Origin: JAMLHH01 sp964653095
Lineage (GTDB): Bacteria; Bacteroidota; Bacteroidia; Chitinophagales; JADIYW01
Length of the DNA: 64,000 bases
Direction: 5' to 3'
NCBI GenBank assembly: GCA_964653095.1
Contig: CAZZEH010000003.1
Location: forward strand, 62,001-126,000
In this document: one piece after another, positions 9,134 to 18,429 of the stretch
Layout: each line of letters begins with the position of its first letter
Position numbering within the stretch: position 1 is the stretch's first letter
The notes under the pieces: generated by a model
The model's input: only the letters and a program-made list of their open reading frames with translations
What the model was told of the DNA's origin: nothing
Databases searched by the model: none
Made by a program: the position numbers and the translations under genes

Positions 9134-9298
9134 ATGGTTTTTCAGACAGAATCTGTTTGAAAATTAAAAGGGAACTCCGGTGTAAATCCGGGACAGTCCT
9201 CGCTGCTGTAAGTTTCATAACCTTTTGAGAAACATGCCACTGTTCGCCGCAGCGAGTGGGAAGGCTCTCAAAAAGAAACAAGTCAGAAGACCTACCAC
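9134..9298 (+). promoter_or_regulatory. Cobalamin riboswitch upstream of btuB-btuG
   Basis: The core features of the AdoCbl/cobalamin riboswitch appear in order: AGGGAA then GGTGTAAATCC at about 9169-9189, CGCTGCTGTAAG near 9201-9212, GCCACTG at about 9236-9242, GTGGGAAGGC near 9256-9265, and the B12 box AAGTCAGAAGACCTACCA at 9280-9297. It ends about 100 nt before the receptor gene, so it is expected to lower expression of the uptake genes when cobalamin is plentiful. Boundaries of the outer P1 helix are approximate. Confidence 0.93.
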
Positions 9299-9399
9299 GA
9301 GATAAAAATTATTCAAAACTTTCGAGGCAAAAGTAATGATGTTTGAAGTTTTAGCACTACTTCCTGCATTCTCTAAACTGCCTCAATTGTAAATAAAAA

Positions 9400-11271
9400 T
9401 TGAGCGTGTTTGCGTGGTTTCTGATATCTCTTGCCTTTAGTATTCCAGCTTACGGGAACAGTGCCGACAGCATTGCCTTTCAGGTTGAGACAGATACTTT
9501 ACTTTATCGACAAAGCCCTCTTTTCGCTACTACCGAACACAAAACAGCAGGAGATATTTTGAGAGAAACTCCCGGTGTATTTTTGCGAACTTCGGCACCG
9601 GGCGGTACACAAACAGTATCGGCTCAGGGACTGAATCCGCAGCATATTCAGATACTCTGGAATGATATTCCGGTAAATTCCGGTATGCTCGGAGTCTCAG
9701 ACCTGTCTCTTTTTACAGTAGGTTACAGACAAGAGGTTTCTTATTCCATTCAGGGACAGGAGTTTGCGACGGGAGGCCTCGCCGGAGTAGTCAATATCAA
9801 AGACGGCTTCAGTCGGGAAGAAGGATTTTCACTCGGAATTAAACAATCCGCCGGCTCGTTTGGACAAAGTCTGACTCATCTGCATCATCAGGGCGCGGCC
9901 GGTTCACACCTTTGGTCAATATCCGGAGGATACGAACGGGCAAAAAATGCTTTTCCGTACAATGACTACACCGTATATCCGAATGTAACAAAGAGACAGA
10001 AAAACGGAAGCTATTCAAAATGGCATTTTTATCCAAAATGGCAGATGAAATTAAAGAAAGGTTCTGTGCTGAATTTTTATCAGGAAATTATTTCAAATAG
10101 TAGGAATGTTCCGCCTTTTTTGGTTTCTCCCAATAATCTGGCTCATCAGAAAGATATAGCCGCCAGGCAAATGTGGAGTTGGTCGTATAAACACGGCAAA
10201 ACAGCACACCTGATCAAAGGTCTTTTTTCTTACAATAATTTGCAGTACGAAGATTTTATCCTGAACAGAAAAGATAACAACAGAGAATATCTCGCATATT
10301 TCAGATATAAGGGTACACTGTTTATTACCCCAAAATGGCATTGGAAATACGGCTCGGATATCAAATCTACCCATATCAAAACCGATAACTATAAACAAGT
10401 TATTCAGGAAACCGGATGGGATGCTCATACCGGTGCAGTTTTTAAACCAACTCCATTCAGCAGCCTTACCGGGCAGGTAAAACTGACCAAACGAAGTCAC
10501 TTATCCTGGCATGTACCCTATCAGTTAGAAGCTTTTGTCTATACCGGAAATAAAAAGCTCTGGAAACTCTGGACTCGGCACGGTATGGATGTCCGATATC
10601 CGACTTTAAACGACAGGTTTTGGACTCCGGGAGGAAATACTGCTCTATCACCCGAAAAAAATATAAGCGTTTCCACCGGAGCTTCCGGCAGTATATTTTT
10701 CTCAAAAAACCTGATCTGGAAACAGGAGTTTGAAGTTTTTTATAACAAGCTGCGGGACATGATTCTCTGGCTCCCCACCAATAAAGGTTATTTTGAGCCG
10801 GATAATATCGGGAAAGTATTGGCATACGGTTTCCATATCCGGGAATCTCTGCACTGGTCAAAAGCTTTTCACAGTATAGACTTGCAGACTTCTTATGGAC
10901 TGAACCGCTCAGGGAATACGGAAAAAAGATTTCAAAACGATAAATCCCAATGGGTACAACTCCCTTACTTCCCTGTTCATTCGGGTAAAATATTGTTCAA
11001 TTATTCGTGGAAACAATTGTCACTAAGTATGGATAGTCAGGCATATTCAGAAAGATTGGTTACAAGAGACAGAGGTACGGTAATCGCTCCTTATGCCCTG
11101 CTCAACAGCACAATCTCTTATTCTCATAAAATAAAAAACATAGATATCGAAGGAAGATTTTCATTAAATAATCTGCTCGATACCGAGTATGAGGAAGTCC
11201 GATTTCGTCCTATGCCCAAAAGAAATTATTTATTCACTTTTTTAATCACACTAAATTATGAAAAAAACTAA
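9400..11271 (+). CDS. btuB: TonB-dependent vitamin B12 receptor (BtuB-like)
   Basis: Outer-membrane receptor of 623 residues with a signal peptide at residues 1 to about 19. The plug domain includes TAGDILRETPGVFLRTSAPGG, GLNPQHIQILWNDIPVNSG and GGLAGVVNIKDG, and the rest is a beta-barrel ending in an aromatic-rich strand. It lies directly behind a cobalamin riboswitch and overlaps a BtuG-like lipoprotein gene by 14 nt. This makes transport of B12 or related corrinoids the likely role; the protein sequence alone would only say TonB receptor. The start is taken as TTG at 9400, since an in-frame stop lies just upstream at 9388-9390 and no ATG occurs before the signal peptide. Confidence 0.88.
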   Translation: MSVFAWFLISLAFSIPAYGNSADSIAFQVETDTLLYRQSPLFATTEHKTAGDILRETPGVFLRTSAPGGTQTVSAQGLNPQHIQILWNDIPVNSGMLGVSDLSLFTVGYRQEVSYSIQGQEFATGGLAGVVNIKDGFSREEGFSLGIKQSAGSFGQSLTHLHHQGAAGSHLWSISGGYERAKNAFPYNDYTVYPNVTKRQKNGSYSKWHFYPKWQMKLKKGSVLNFYQEIISNSRNVPPFLVSPNNLAHQKDIAARQMWSWSYKHGKTAHLIKGLFSYNNLQYEDFILNRKDNNREYLAYFRYKGTLFITPKWHWKYGSDIKSTHIKTDNYKQVIQETGWDAHTGAVFKPTPFSSLTGQVKLTKRSHLSWHVPYQLEAFVYTGNKKLWKLWTRHGMDVRYPTLNDRFWTPGGNTALSPEKNISVSTGASGSIFFSKNLIWKQEFEVFYNKLRDMILWLPTNKGYFEPDNIGKVLAYGFHIRESLHWSKAFHSIDLQTSYGLNRSGNTEKRFQNDKSQWVQLPYFPVHSGKILFNYSWKQLSLSMDSQAYSERLVTRDRGTVIAPYALLNSTISYSHKIKNIDIEGRFSLNNLLDTEYEEVRFRPMPKRNYLFTFLITLNYEKN

Positions 11272-12349
11272 TGTTATTTGGTTATTCTTTTTAACCGCAA
11301 TTTTTACCGTCAGCAGCTGTAAAAAAGACGATACGTATATCCCCGCGGACATTGAAAAATCTAAAGGGTTTTATATCCTGAATGAGGGTATTTTTACGCA
11401 GGGCAATGCCAGTCTGAGCTTTTTTGACTACGACAACGACACGGTTTACAACAACCTTTTTGAAGGAATCAACAATCGCGTATTGGGAGACGTATTTCAA
11501 AGTATGACCTTCTACAACGGAAAAGGTTATTTGGTTGTCAATAACTCCGGAAAAATTGAAGTCGTGGACAGTGCTTCCATGAAAAGTATTCGCACAGTAG
11601 AAAACTTTACATCTCCGAGAAAGATATTCTTTTACGGCGACAAAGCTTATGTCTCAGACCTGTACAGCAATAAAATTTACGTACTGGATGCGAATACGCT
11701 GAACGAAATAAAAAGTATTGAAATCGACGGCTCGGCCGAAGATATAGAAGAGGCAAACGGTAAATTGCTCATCGCCGTCAATCAGTCTTTTGAATATACA
11801 GATGATAATCAGCAGGGAATTTTAGTCATCAATCCGCAAGCCGATACAGTAGAAAATTATATCAAACTCTCAGAAGGTGCCATAGATATCGAAGTGGATA
11901 AAACAGGAAATATATGGGTGTATTGTACCGGACACTGGAGCGACCCGGATGCCACCGGAAAGTTGCATAAGCTCAACGGAAATGATTACTCCGTATCACA
12001 AACCTTTGACTTTGGCAAACTGGCATATTTTGCGAGTCCACTCCGGCTGAACAAATCCAAAGATGTACTTTATTTTGCTTTGGCAGGAGACCCTTCAAGC
12101 TATACTGATTTCAATATTCACAGAATGCCGGTTCATTCCTCAAGTTTGCCGACAGATATATTCTTCTCCGGCGCAGGACGATACATTTACGGTTATCATT
12201 TTGACGAAACCCGAAATGAACTCATCATATTAGATGCAATTGACGGTGGGCAAAAAGGAGAATTGGTGCGTATAAATTCCGTTACAGATGAAGTTTTAGG
12301 CACTTATGAAGTCGGATATTTCCCAAGAGGAATAGTATTCAAGTACTAA
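11258..12349 (+). CDS. btuG: Surface lipoprotein beta-propeller, BtuG-like cobalamin-binding protein
   Basis: Lipoprotein of 363 residues: the hydrophobic leader ends in the lipobox VSSC, followed by KKDD. The mature part shows repeated blade-like units (GFYILNEG, GKIEVVDSASMKSI, NKIYVLDANTLNEIKSIEI, GILVINPQADTVENYI) in the manner of a seven-bladed YncE/DUF5074 propeller. In Bacteroides, BtuG proteins of this type sit on BtuB and capture cobalamin with very high affinity. Here the gene overlaps btuB by 14 nt and is controlled by the same riboswitch, which supports that role. Orthology to a characterised BtuG is inferred from context and fold. Confidence 0.82.
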   Translation: MKKTNVIWLFFLTAIFTVSSCKKDDTYIPADIEKSKGFYILNEGIFTQGNASLSFFDYDNDTVYNNLFEGINNRVLGDVFQSMTFYNGKGYLVVNNSGKIEVVDSASMKSIRTVENFTSPRKIFFYGDKAYVSDLYSNKIYVLDANTLNEIKSIEIDGSAEDIEEANGKLLIAVNQSFEYTDDNQQGILVINPQADTVENYIKLSEGAIDIEVDKTGNIWVYCTGHWSDPDATGKLHKLNGNDYSVSQTFDFGKLAYFASPLRLNKSKDVLYFALAGDPSSYTDFNIHRMPVHSSSLPTDIFFSGAGRYIYGYHFDETRNELIILDAIDGGQKGELVRINSVTDEVLGTYEVGYFPRGIVFKY

Positions 12350-12358
12350 AAAATAAAA

Positions 12359-12385
12359 CTGCTTCGGCAGGTTGTTTTGTTTTTT
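12359..12385 (+). terminator. Candidate terminator of the btuB-btuG operon
   Basis: CTGC and GCAG at 12359-12370 form a stem closed by a TTCG tetraloop, followed by a T-rich run (GTTGTTTTGTTTTTT). It starts 10 nt after the btuG stop codon. Confidence 0.6.
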
Positions 12386-12398
12386 GTCAAAGTGTAAG

Positions 12399-12432
12399 CC
12401 CTTATGGCCTTTTGGCTGTAAGGGTTTTGTTA
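12399..12432. terminator. Bidirectional terminator between btuG and pfkA
   Basis: CCCTTATGGCC at 12399-12409 pairs with GGCTGTAAGGG at 12414-12424 (11 bp with two G-T pairs, TTTT loop), followed by TTTTGTTATTT. It sits between two convergent genes and could serve both, although the T-run is better on the plus strand. Confidence 0.6.
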
Positions 12433-13416
12433 TTTAGCTAAAATTTTAAGCAGTTCTATTTTGTCTGGAGTCATCTCAAGCGTTCTGTTTTCCACTTTAT
12501 CCAATGGGGTGTAACAGATTTTTTGATTTTGCATTCCTATCATGACGTTCTTTTGTTCGCTCATGATTGCCTGTACCGCCGAAACACCAAGTCTTGTCGC
12601 CAAAGTCCGGTCCGCACAGGTAGGAGAACCGCCTCTTTGTATATGACCTAAAATAGTGACTCCTGTATACATCTCAGGATATCTGTCTTTTATTATTTTC
12701 TCGAGTTTATAAGCTCCTCCTGTTTCATCGCCTTCGGCTACCACCACTATATATGAACTTGTCGCCCAGTTTCTTTTATGCTCTATGGTTTCAAACAAAA
12801 GCTGCAAATCCCGTTTGGTCTCCGGAATAATAATTCCTTCCGCTCCGGTCGCAATTCCGGCTTCCATGGCTATATAACCTGCATTTCTCCCCATGACCTC
12901 CACAAAAAACAATCGGTGGTGCGACATGGCTGTATCGCGAATCCGGTCGATAGCCTCCATGGCCACATTAACCGCAGTATCAAATCCAATGGAAAAATCT
13001 GTACCGCTGATATCATTGTCAATTGTCTTGGGAATGCCGATAACCTGTATTTCACTCTCATCTGCCATGACCCGGGCACCGCGCATAGAACCGTCACCGC
13101 CTATAAGAATTAAATGAGTGATGTCGTGATTTTTCAGATTGTCGTATGCCGTTTCCCGATATTCCTTTTCTGTAAATCGGACACTTCTTGAGGACTGTAA
13201 GATAGTCCCTCCTTTATTGATGATATGGCTGACAGACCCTGCATTTAATTTTTTAAAATCTCCGTCAATCAGCCCCTCATATCCCCTTTCTACACCGAGA
13301 ATCGGAATTTTATAATAGCTTGCAGCCCGCACCACGGCACGAATAGCCGCATTGAGTCCCGGAACATCTCCGCCGGAAGTCATTATCGCAATTTTTGGCT
13401 GTATATTTTTCACCAT
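12430..13416 (-). CDS. pfkA: 6-phosphofructokinase
   Basis: Short-form PfkA of 328 residues, which phosphorylates fructose-6-phosphate to the 1,6-bisphosphate in glycolysis. Motifs are SGGDVPGLNAAIRAV at residues 14-28, GGDGS at 106-110, PKTIDND at 129-135 with the catalytic aspartate D133, and MGRNAGYIA at 175-183. The residues that mark the phosphoryl donor are mixed: glycine in GGDGS is the ATP-type residue, while lysine in PKTIDND is the residue usual in pyrophosphate-dependent enzymes. ATP is the likelier donor because the glycine governs donor-site space. yaaA lies 9 nt upstream, so the two genes form an operon. Confidence 0.95.
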   Translation of the reverse strand: MVKNIQPKIAIMTSGGDVPGLNAAIRAVVRAASYYKIPILGVERGYEGLIDGDFKKLNAGSVSHIINKGGTILQSSRSVRFTEKEYRETAYDNLKNHDITHLILIGGDGSMRGARVMADESEIQVIGIPKTIDNDISGTDFSIGFDTAVNVAMEAIDRIRDTAMSHHRLFFVEVMGRNAGYIAMEAGIATGAEGIIIPETKRDLQLLFETIEHKRNWATSSYIVVVAEGDETGGAYKLEKIIKDRYPEMYTGVTILGHIQRGGSPTCADRTLATRLGVSAVQAIMSEQKNVMIGMQNQKICYTPLDKVENRTLEMTPDKIELLKILAK

Positions 13417-13425
13417 AATTCCTTT

Positions 13426-14190
13426 TTATCCTCTGATAAACGCCCACTTATTTCCCGAACTCATGGGTTCACTGTATGAGTATCCCCCCACATCAAAACC
13501 TTTTATTTGTTCTGCCTCTTCAATACGATGATTGATGATATACCTGGTCATCATACCACGTGCTTTCTTGGCAAAAAAACTGATAATTTTATACTTCCCG
13601 TTTTTATAATCGTAAAAGGCCGGTTCGATTACCGAAGCTTTTAACTCACTTGCCGGTAAAGCTTTAAAATATTCCTGTGAGGCCAGATTAATCAGTACAT
13701 CTTCCTCCTCCATCTCTGCATTAAGCGCCCGGGCCAAAGCCGTATTCCAGAACTTGTACAGATTGCTTTTCCCGTCCACAGAAAGAGGCGTTCCCATCTC
13801 CAGTCTGTATGGGTAAATTTTATCTAATGGCTTCAAAATTCCGTACAACCCGGATATTATCCGCACATGATTCTGGGCAAAAACAATATCATTCCCGTTC
13901 ATAGTCCACGCATCAAGTCCTGCATACACATCCCCGCTGTAGGCATACACCGCCGGTCTGGCATCATCTGACAGTTTTGCTTCCCAATTTTGATTTCTTT
14001 CATGATTCAGGGCAGCGAGGTTACCGGAAATCTTCATGAGTTTCTTTAAATCTTCGGCGGAATACAGTTTCAGTTCGTCCATCAGAACAGAAGCTTCTTC
14101 AAGAAATTCCGGTTCGGTAAAAGACAGTGAAGGCAGTTTGGTTTCCCAATCTAAAGATTTGGCAGGCGATAAAACAATTTTCAGGCTCAT
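13426..14190 (-). CDS. yaaA: YaaA family peroxide stress protein (DUF328)
   Basis: The protein starts MSLKIVLSPAKSLDW, the invariant N-terminus of the YaaA/DUF328 family, and runs for 254 residues, the normal length. Further family landmarks are YSGDVYAGLDAW, ISGLYGILKPLD, YPYRLEMGT, FWNTAL and FFAKKARGMMTRYI. In E. coli YaaA lowers free iron and limits oxidative DNA damage during peroxide stress; the fold binds DNA. The frame stays open upstream to an ATG at 14325, but the extra 45 residues are unlike the family and the ATG at 14190 is the proper start. The gene is followed by pfkA after 9 nt. Confidence 0.92.
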   Translation of the reverse strand: MSLKIVLSPAKSLDWETKLPSLSFTEPEFLEEASVLMDELKLYSAEDLKKLMKISGNLAALNHERNQNWEAKLSDDARPAVYAYSGDVYAGLDAWTMNGNDIVFAQNHVRIISGLYGILKPLDKIYPYRLEMGTPLSVDGKSNLYKFWNTALARALNAEMEEEDVLINLASQEYFKALPASELKASVIEPAFYDYKNGKYKIISFFAKKARGMMTRYIINHRIEEAEQIKGFDVGGYSYSEPMSSGNKWAFIRG

Positions 14191-14322
14191 ACGGTAAGTT
14201 TTAAGAGTACTAACGGTTGTATTTGATGAATGTTTAAAAGTAGAACAAAGCTTCCTGACAGACAAAATAACAGGATACTTTCTGCACATACCGTAAATAA
14301 AAAGATATACGCACGGCTCTGT

Positions 14323-14330
14323 CAAAAGTA
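14323..14330 (-). promoter_or_regulatory. Candidate -7 promoter element for yaaA-pfkA
   Basis: CAAAAGTA on the plus strand reads TACTTTTG on the minus strand, a perfect match to TAnnTTTG. The transcript would begin near 14318 with a leader of about 130 nt before yaaA. No -33 TTG at a good distance was seen. Confidence 0.35.
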
Positions 14331-14539
14331 TTCAAAATATTAAGAGTTCGTTTGATGATTTTAAAAAAATGGGCGTATAGTTGTTGCACCTATGCAATCA
14401 AAATGGTGCATATATGCGAAATATAATGTATTTTGGTCGTGTGCTATAAACGAGTGGGCGGTCAGGCTACAATGACAGTGTGAACCTCAAACAAACAAGA
14501 AATTGAACATCTTCAACAAAACAAAATTGATAACTAAAA

Positions 14540-16372
14540 ATGAGTGTAGAATTAATCTTCAATATCAGAAACATATTTAACTCAACAACACCAGAAGGAG
14601 CATTACAACAACATAGTGCAAAGCACTATTACATCGCACCTTATCAAAGAGGATACAAATGGGCTTCTAATCACCCAAACGACGCGGTTTGTCTGTTAAT
14701 GAAAGATTTGTTCAATGCAGCTGAAAACCCAAATGGAGAGTATTATTTGCAATTTATCACAACCAAACTTTCTAAAATAACAAACATCAATGTTTTAGAG
14801 GTTATTGACGGACAACAGAGACTAACCACACTCACAATTTTATTATCAGTTCTTGCAAATAAACAAGAAACCGACAAAAAAGCTATTTCAAATAATTTAC
14901 TATCATACGAAGTGCGACCAACGGTTACTGAATTTTTTAGTAATCATATTTACCAAAACATTGACAGTATCTTATCAAGAACTTGGAATGATTTCATAAA
15001 TGACTTTCCAAAGAATAACGAACAAGACGTATTTTATCTATTCAATGCAGCAAATAAAATAAGTAATTTAATTGACGAGAATTTTAAAGAAGAAGATGAA
15101 ATCATAAATTTTGAAAGGTATGTTTTGGAAAACGTCAAAATAATACTGAACAATATTGAAAGAAATGTAAGCTGTGAAGAAATCTTCAGCAACTTGAACG
15201 ACAATAAAGTTGAACTGACGAGTTCTGAACTTATTAAGGGTTTAATTCTCACAAACACAGCAAGAGAAAGAAACTATGCAGACAGGCGAATTTCTTACAA
15301 AGAAATCATTGAGTTAAGAGCAGTTATGGGAAGGCAGTGGGACGAGTTATCTCATTGGGCAAACAGAGAAGATATAAAATCATTCTTTTTTTATAATTCA
15401 AACAACGTTTTAGATGAATTACTTATGTTACTTGCTCTGAAAGATGGTTTTATACCAACTATTGATAGGTTAGATAAAAACGAAGTTTTTAATCATATAC
15501 AAACACAAATAAAAAAGGGACAAAAAACTACCACTCACTATTTTGATGAACTTAAAAAGCTGAAACTTGTTTTAAATGAATGGTTTTCCGATGATGATAT
15601 ATATAACACCTTAGGATATTTATTTTTCGCAAGAGGCAATAAAACAAATATAAAAAACTTCCTTTCACTTCTAGAAAAGAATAAAACAGAAATTAAGGCA
15701 AAACTTAAAGCAGATAAAATCAAGCTTCTAAATACAAAAATTGAAGACCTTGAATATGGTGTAACTAATAATGATATTCACAATCTTTTACTTGCATTAA
15801 GTGTTTTTGGCGATGGAAGTCGCTTTGACTTTACCGCATTTAACAGACAAGAAAACTGGTCGTTAGAACATATTTTCCCTCAGAATCCTAGCGAATTACC
15901 TGATGAATTAGGAATCAAAGATGTAGAACTCATTAAGTCACTTGGTGCTGGCAAGTTGGAAGATTATGAAAATATCAAAGATCGTTTGAAAGATTTTGAA
16001 GAGGATATGAATACAAAAGAAGTTTATACCAAACTCAAAAGCAAACTTGAAAGACAAACGTGTACTCTTTTAGACGACGAGAAGAAAGTTTTATATCGGT
16101 TAATAAAAATCGAAAAACTAAATAGCATTGGGAATATGTCATTGCTTACAAAATCGGACAACAGTTCAAATAAGAATGGAATGTTTGATAAGAAACGTTA
16201 TAACATTGCAAAAAGAGTTAGCAATGGCAGTTTTGTTCCTAAACATACATACGATGTTTTTTCAAAACTCATTTCCGAGGAAATGACTCCAGAATTAAAT
16301 GCTTGGACTGAAAAAGATATTCAAATACACGAGCAATGGATAAAAACAAAACTTACAGCCATTAGAAACTAA
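14540..16372 (+). CDS. DUF262-DUF1524 protein, GmrSD/type IV restriction-like endonuclease
   Basis: Protein of 610 residues with a full GmrSD-like architecture. The N-terminal DUF262 domain (ParB/sulfiredoxin-like fold, NTP-dependent in studied members) has PYQRGYKW at 34-41, VIDGQQRLTTL at 88-98 and a later block NLNDNKVELTSSELIKGLI at 218-236. The C-terminal DUF1524 domain has the His-Me/HNH nuclease motif SLEHIFPQ at 441-448 (H444) and MSLLTKSDNSSNKNGMFDKK at 533-552. GmrSD enzymes cut DNA with modified bases such as glucosylated hydroxymethylcytosine. Whether this one does so is unknown. The gene is AT-rich compared with its surroundings and is followed after 8 nt by a second DUF262 gene, so the two are probably one operon and one system. 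Confidence 0.88.
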   Translation: MSVELIFNIRNIFNSTTPEGALQQHSAKHYYIAPYQRGYKWASNHPNDAVCLLMKDLFNAAENPNGEYYLQFITTKLSKITNINVLEVIDGQQRLTTLTILLSVLANKQETDKKAISNNLLSYEVRPTVTEFFSNHIYQNIDSILSRTWNDFINDFPKNNEQDVFYLFNAANKISNLIDENFKEEDEIINFERYVLENVKIILNNIERNVSCEEIFSNLNDNKVELTSSELIKGLILTNTARERNYADRRISYKEIIELRAVMGRQWDELSHWANREDIKSFFFYNSNNVLDELLMLLALKDGFIPTIDRLDKNEVFNHIQTQIKKGQKTTTHYFDELKKLKLVLNEWFSDDDIYNTLGYLFFARGNKTNIKNFLSLLEKNKTEIKAKLKADKIKLLNTKIEDLEYGVTNNDIHNLLLALSVFGDGSRFDFTAFNRQENWSLEHIFPQNPSELPDELGIKDVELIKSLGAGKLEDYENIKDRLKDFEEDMNTKEVYTKLKSKLERQTCTLLDDEKKVLYRLIKIEKLNSIGNMSLLTKSDNSSNKNGMFDKKRYNIAKRVSNGSFVPKHTYDVFSKLISEEMTPELNAWTEKDIQIHEQWIKTKLTAIRN

Positions 16373-16380
16373 TTGGAAGA

Positions 16381-18408
16381 ATGAACACAGGGAGATATAC
16401 ACTTAAATTATTTTTGACAGACCATAATCTTGACCAAATAATAATTCCAGAAATTCAACGAGATTATGTTTGGCAAGAAGAAAATGTAACTAAGTTACTA
16501 CAATCTATACTAGAAAACTCAAACAAACAAATTGAGATTTCACAAGGAACAAGCGAGGAAGACCTATATGCGATGAACCCTACTATAAGGGAAATTGTAA
16601 TTAGAGAAATTGAAAAGAACAAGAACTTTTGCAACGTAGGATTTATTTATGCCTATTTTGACACTGAATTGGCGGGTAGATTTATGCTAATTGACGGGCA
16701 ACAAAGAATGACAACTTTGTTTTTACTTTTACTTTGTTTAAGTGTAAAAGAAAATAAACAAGATCAATTTAGACGTGCTTACTTTAAAGATGGTATTCTC
16801 AAATTTGATTATAAAGTGAGAGAATCTTCCCATGAGTTTATTCTTAATTTCGTTGAACATACGCTTAATAACAAAGATTACAATACGATTACAGACCAAT
16901 TTTGGTATTACACAGAATATGGACAAGACATAACCATTCAATCTATTCTTAGGAATTTCAAAGTTATTAGTGATTTTGTAAATTCCAACGACCTAACTCT
17001 TCAGTATGTTGAGGACTACATTGAATTTTGGTATTTCGATACCAATAAAAGCAAACAAGGCGAAGAACTATATATATATATGAACAGTCGTGGTGAATCT
17101 GTTAGTGCTGGCGAAAGTATAAAAGCGACACTTCTTAAAGGTTTATCAGAACAAGAGAAACATGAATGGGGTTCCAAATGGGAAAAATGGCAGAATCTAT
17201 TTTGGAAAAAAAGAAAGAAAAATAGTAATTCGGATAAAGGTTTTGAAGAATTTTTAAAATGGATAAAAATTATAGAAATAACAAAGAAAAATTGTTCGCA
17301 AACAATTCAATATCAGGAAGGGAGAATTAGAGAAATAAAAAATAGCCAAAAGATACCTGCTGAAGGGCTCGCTTTAGAAATAATTGAACGTTACTTCACA
17401 GCATTATCTACTCTAATAAAGTTTAAGAATGATGTAGCACTGAATGAATATTGGCTTTCAGGTGCATCTGATCCAAAAGGTATATTCACTGCAATAGACT
17501 ATATGAAATTATTGCCTATGCTAATGTATGCTGAAAAGTATTCTAAAAGCAACAAAAAAGAAATTCAAAGGTTTGCCAGATTTTTCCAAAATATTTCCCG
17601 TTTCTCATCTCTCTCAAAAAATCCGTTTGAATCTTTAGCCTACACAATCTGCTTAGCTCAACAATTTTTCGACGCAAATTATACTGATGTCGCAGATTTA
17701 ATTGAATTTAAAAAAGAAGGTTCTTACAACAATATTTTGACAGACGAAGAAATCTCTAAACTGACTATTTATAAAAAAAGTGATGAAGATTTGAGAACGA
17801 AAATTGAAACAGCATTTTGGTCAGTAGAAGATTATAAACTTTGCGATGGTAAAATTTGGTTTATTTGGTTTTGTGTGAACTACGACCCATTAACACAAGT
17901 ATTTGATGAACAGCGATTAGGTGATTTTACTCTTACTTTCACAAATTTTAAATCACTTTTTGATACGCCTGACGATTTATTAAGACGAGCCTTATTAACA
18001 AAAGGTGATTATTCAATTTGGGATGGGCGTACAGCAACATTAGACGGTGACAGATACTCTTTTATTAATACCGATTCAGTATGGAAACAACAATTAACCC
18101 CAAGCAAGACTGCAGAACCTTATAAACTTTTGGTAAACGATTTTGGTAAAATTAAATCAAAAAATATAGAAGATTCTAAAGACACAATTCTAAATAATAT
18201 TATATCTGCTTTTATTACAACTGCTACTGAAAAGGATTGGATTTATTATTTCGTAAAAGAGCCAAACGTTTTAAGCTATTGTGGAAAAAAACTTGTATGC
18301 TTTAGAAATGGTGATGTAGGCCTTAATAGTATTGTACTGTTACAGGCAAGAAATGCCGCAGAGTATAATTGGACATATTTAAAAAATAGAATCACAATAG
18401 AAGAATGA
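16381..18408 (+). CDS. Second DUF262 protein of the pair, without a visible HNH nuclease motif
   Basis: Protein of 675 residues. The DUF262 motifs are PEIQRDYVW at 23-31, LIDGQQRMTTL at 103-113 and YIYMNSRGESVSAGESIKAT at 231-250. After about residue 270 a long, mostly helical C-terminal region rich in Lys, Glu, Phe and Trp carries no LEHIxPQ or other nuclease signature that I can see. It may therefore be a sensor or NTPase partner of the upstream DUF262-HNH protein rather than a nuclease. Base composition is strongly AT-biased like the upstream gene. Immediately downstream lies a decayed IS91-type transposase. The family is sure. The role in phage defence is an inference from the GmrSD family and the island setting. 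Confidence 0.85.
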   Translation: MNTGRYTLKLFLTDHNLDQIIIPEIQRDYVWQEENVTKLLQSILENSNKQIEISQGTSEEDLYAMNPTIREIVIREIEKNKNFCNVGFIYAYFDTELAGRFMLIDGQQRMTTLFLLLLCLSVKENKQDQFRRAYFKDGILKFDYKVRESSHEFILNFVEHTLNNKDYNTITDQFWYYTEYGQDITIQSILRNFKVISDFVNSNDLTLQYVEDYIEFWYFDTNKSKQGEELYIYMNSRGESVSAGESIKATLLKGLSEQEKHEWGSKWEKWQNLFWKKRKKNSNSDKGFEEFLKWIKIIEITKKNCSQTIQYQEGRIREIKNSQKIPAEGLALEIIERYFTALSTLIKFKNDVALNEYWLSGASDPKGIFTAIDYMKLLPMLMYAEKYSKSNKKEIQRFARFFQNISRFSSLSKNPFESLAYTICLAQQFFDANYTDVADLIEFKKEGSYNNILTDEEISKLTIYKKSDEDLRTKIETAFWSVEDYKLCDGKIWFIWFCVNYDPLTQVFDEQRLGDFTLTFTNFKSLFDTPDDLLRRALLTKGDYSIWDGRTATLDGDRYSFINTDSVWKQQLTPSKTAEPYKLLVNDFGKIKSKNIEDSKDTILNNIISAFITTATEKDWIYYFVKEPNVLSYCGKKLVCFRNGDVGLNSIVLLQARNAAEYNWTYLKNRITIEE

Positions 18409-18429
18409 TAATGATTTTGACACCCGAAC

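Noticed and set aside
14191..14325. N-terminal extension of YaaA
   Set aside because: The 45 extra residues do not match the family, whose N-terminus begins at the ATG at 14190.
14540..18408. Prophage or integrative element carrying the DUF262 genes
   Set aside because: No integrase, structural or conjugation genes are seen; only transposase relics are present.
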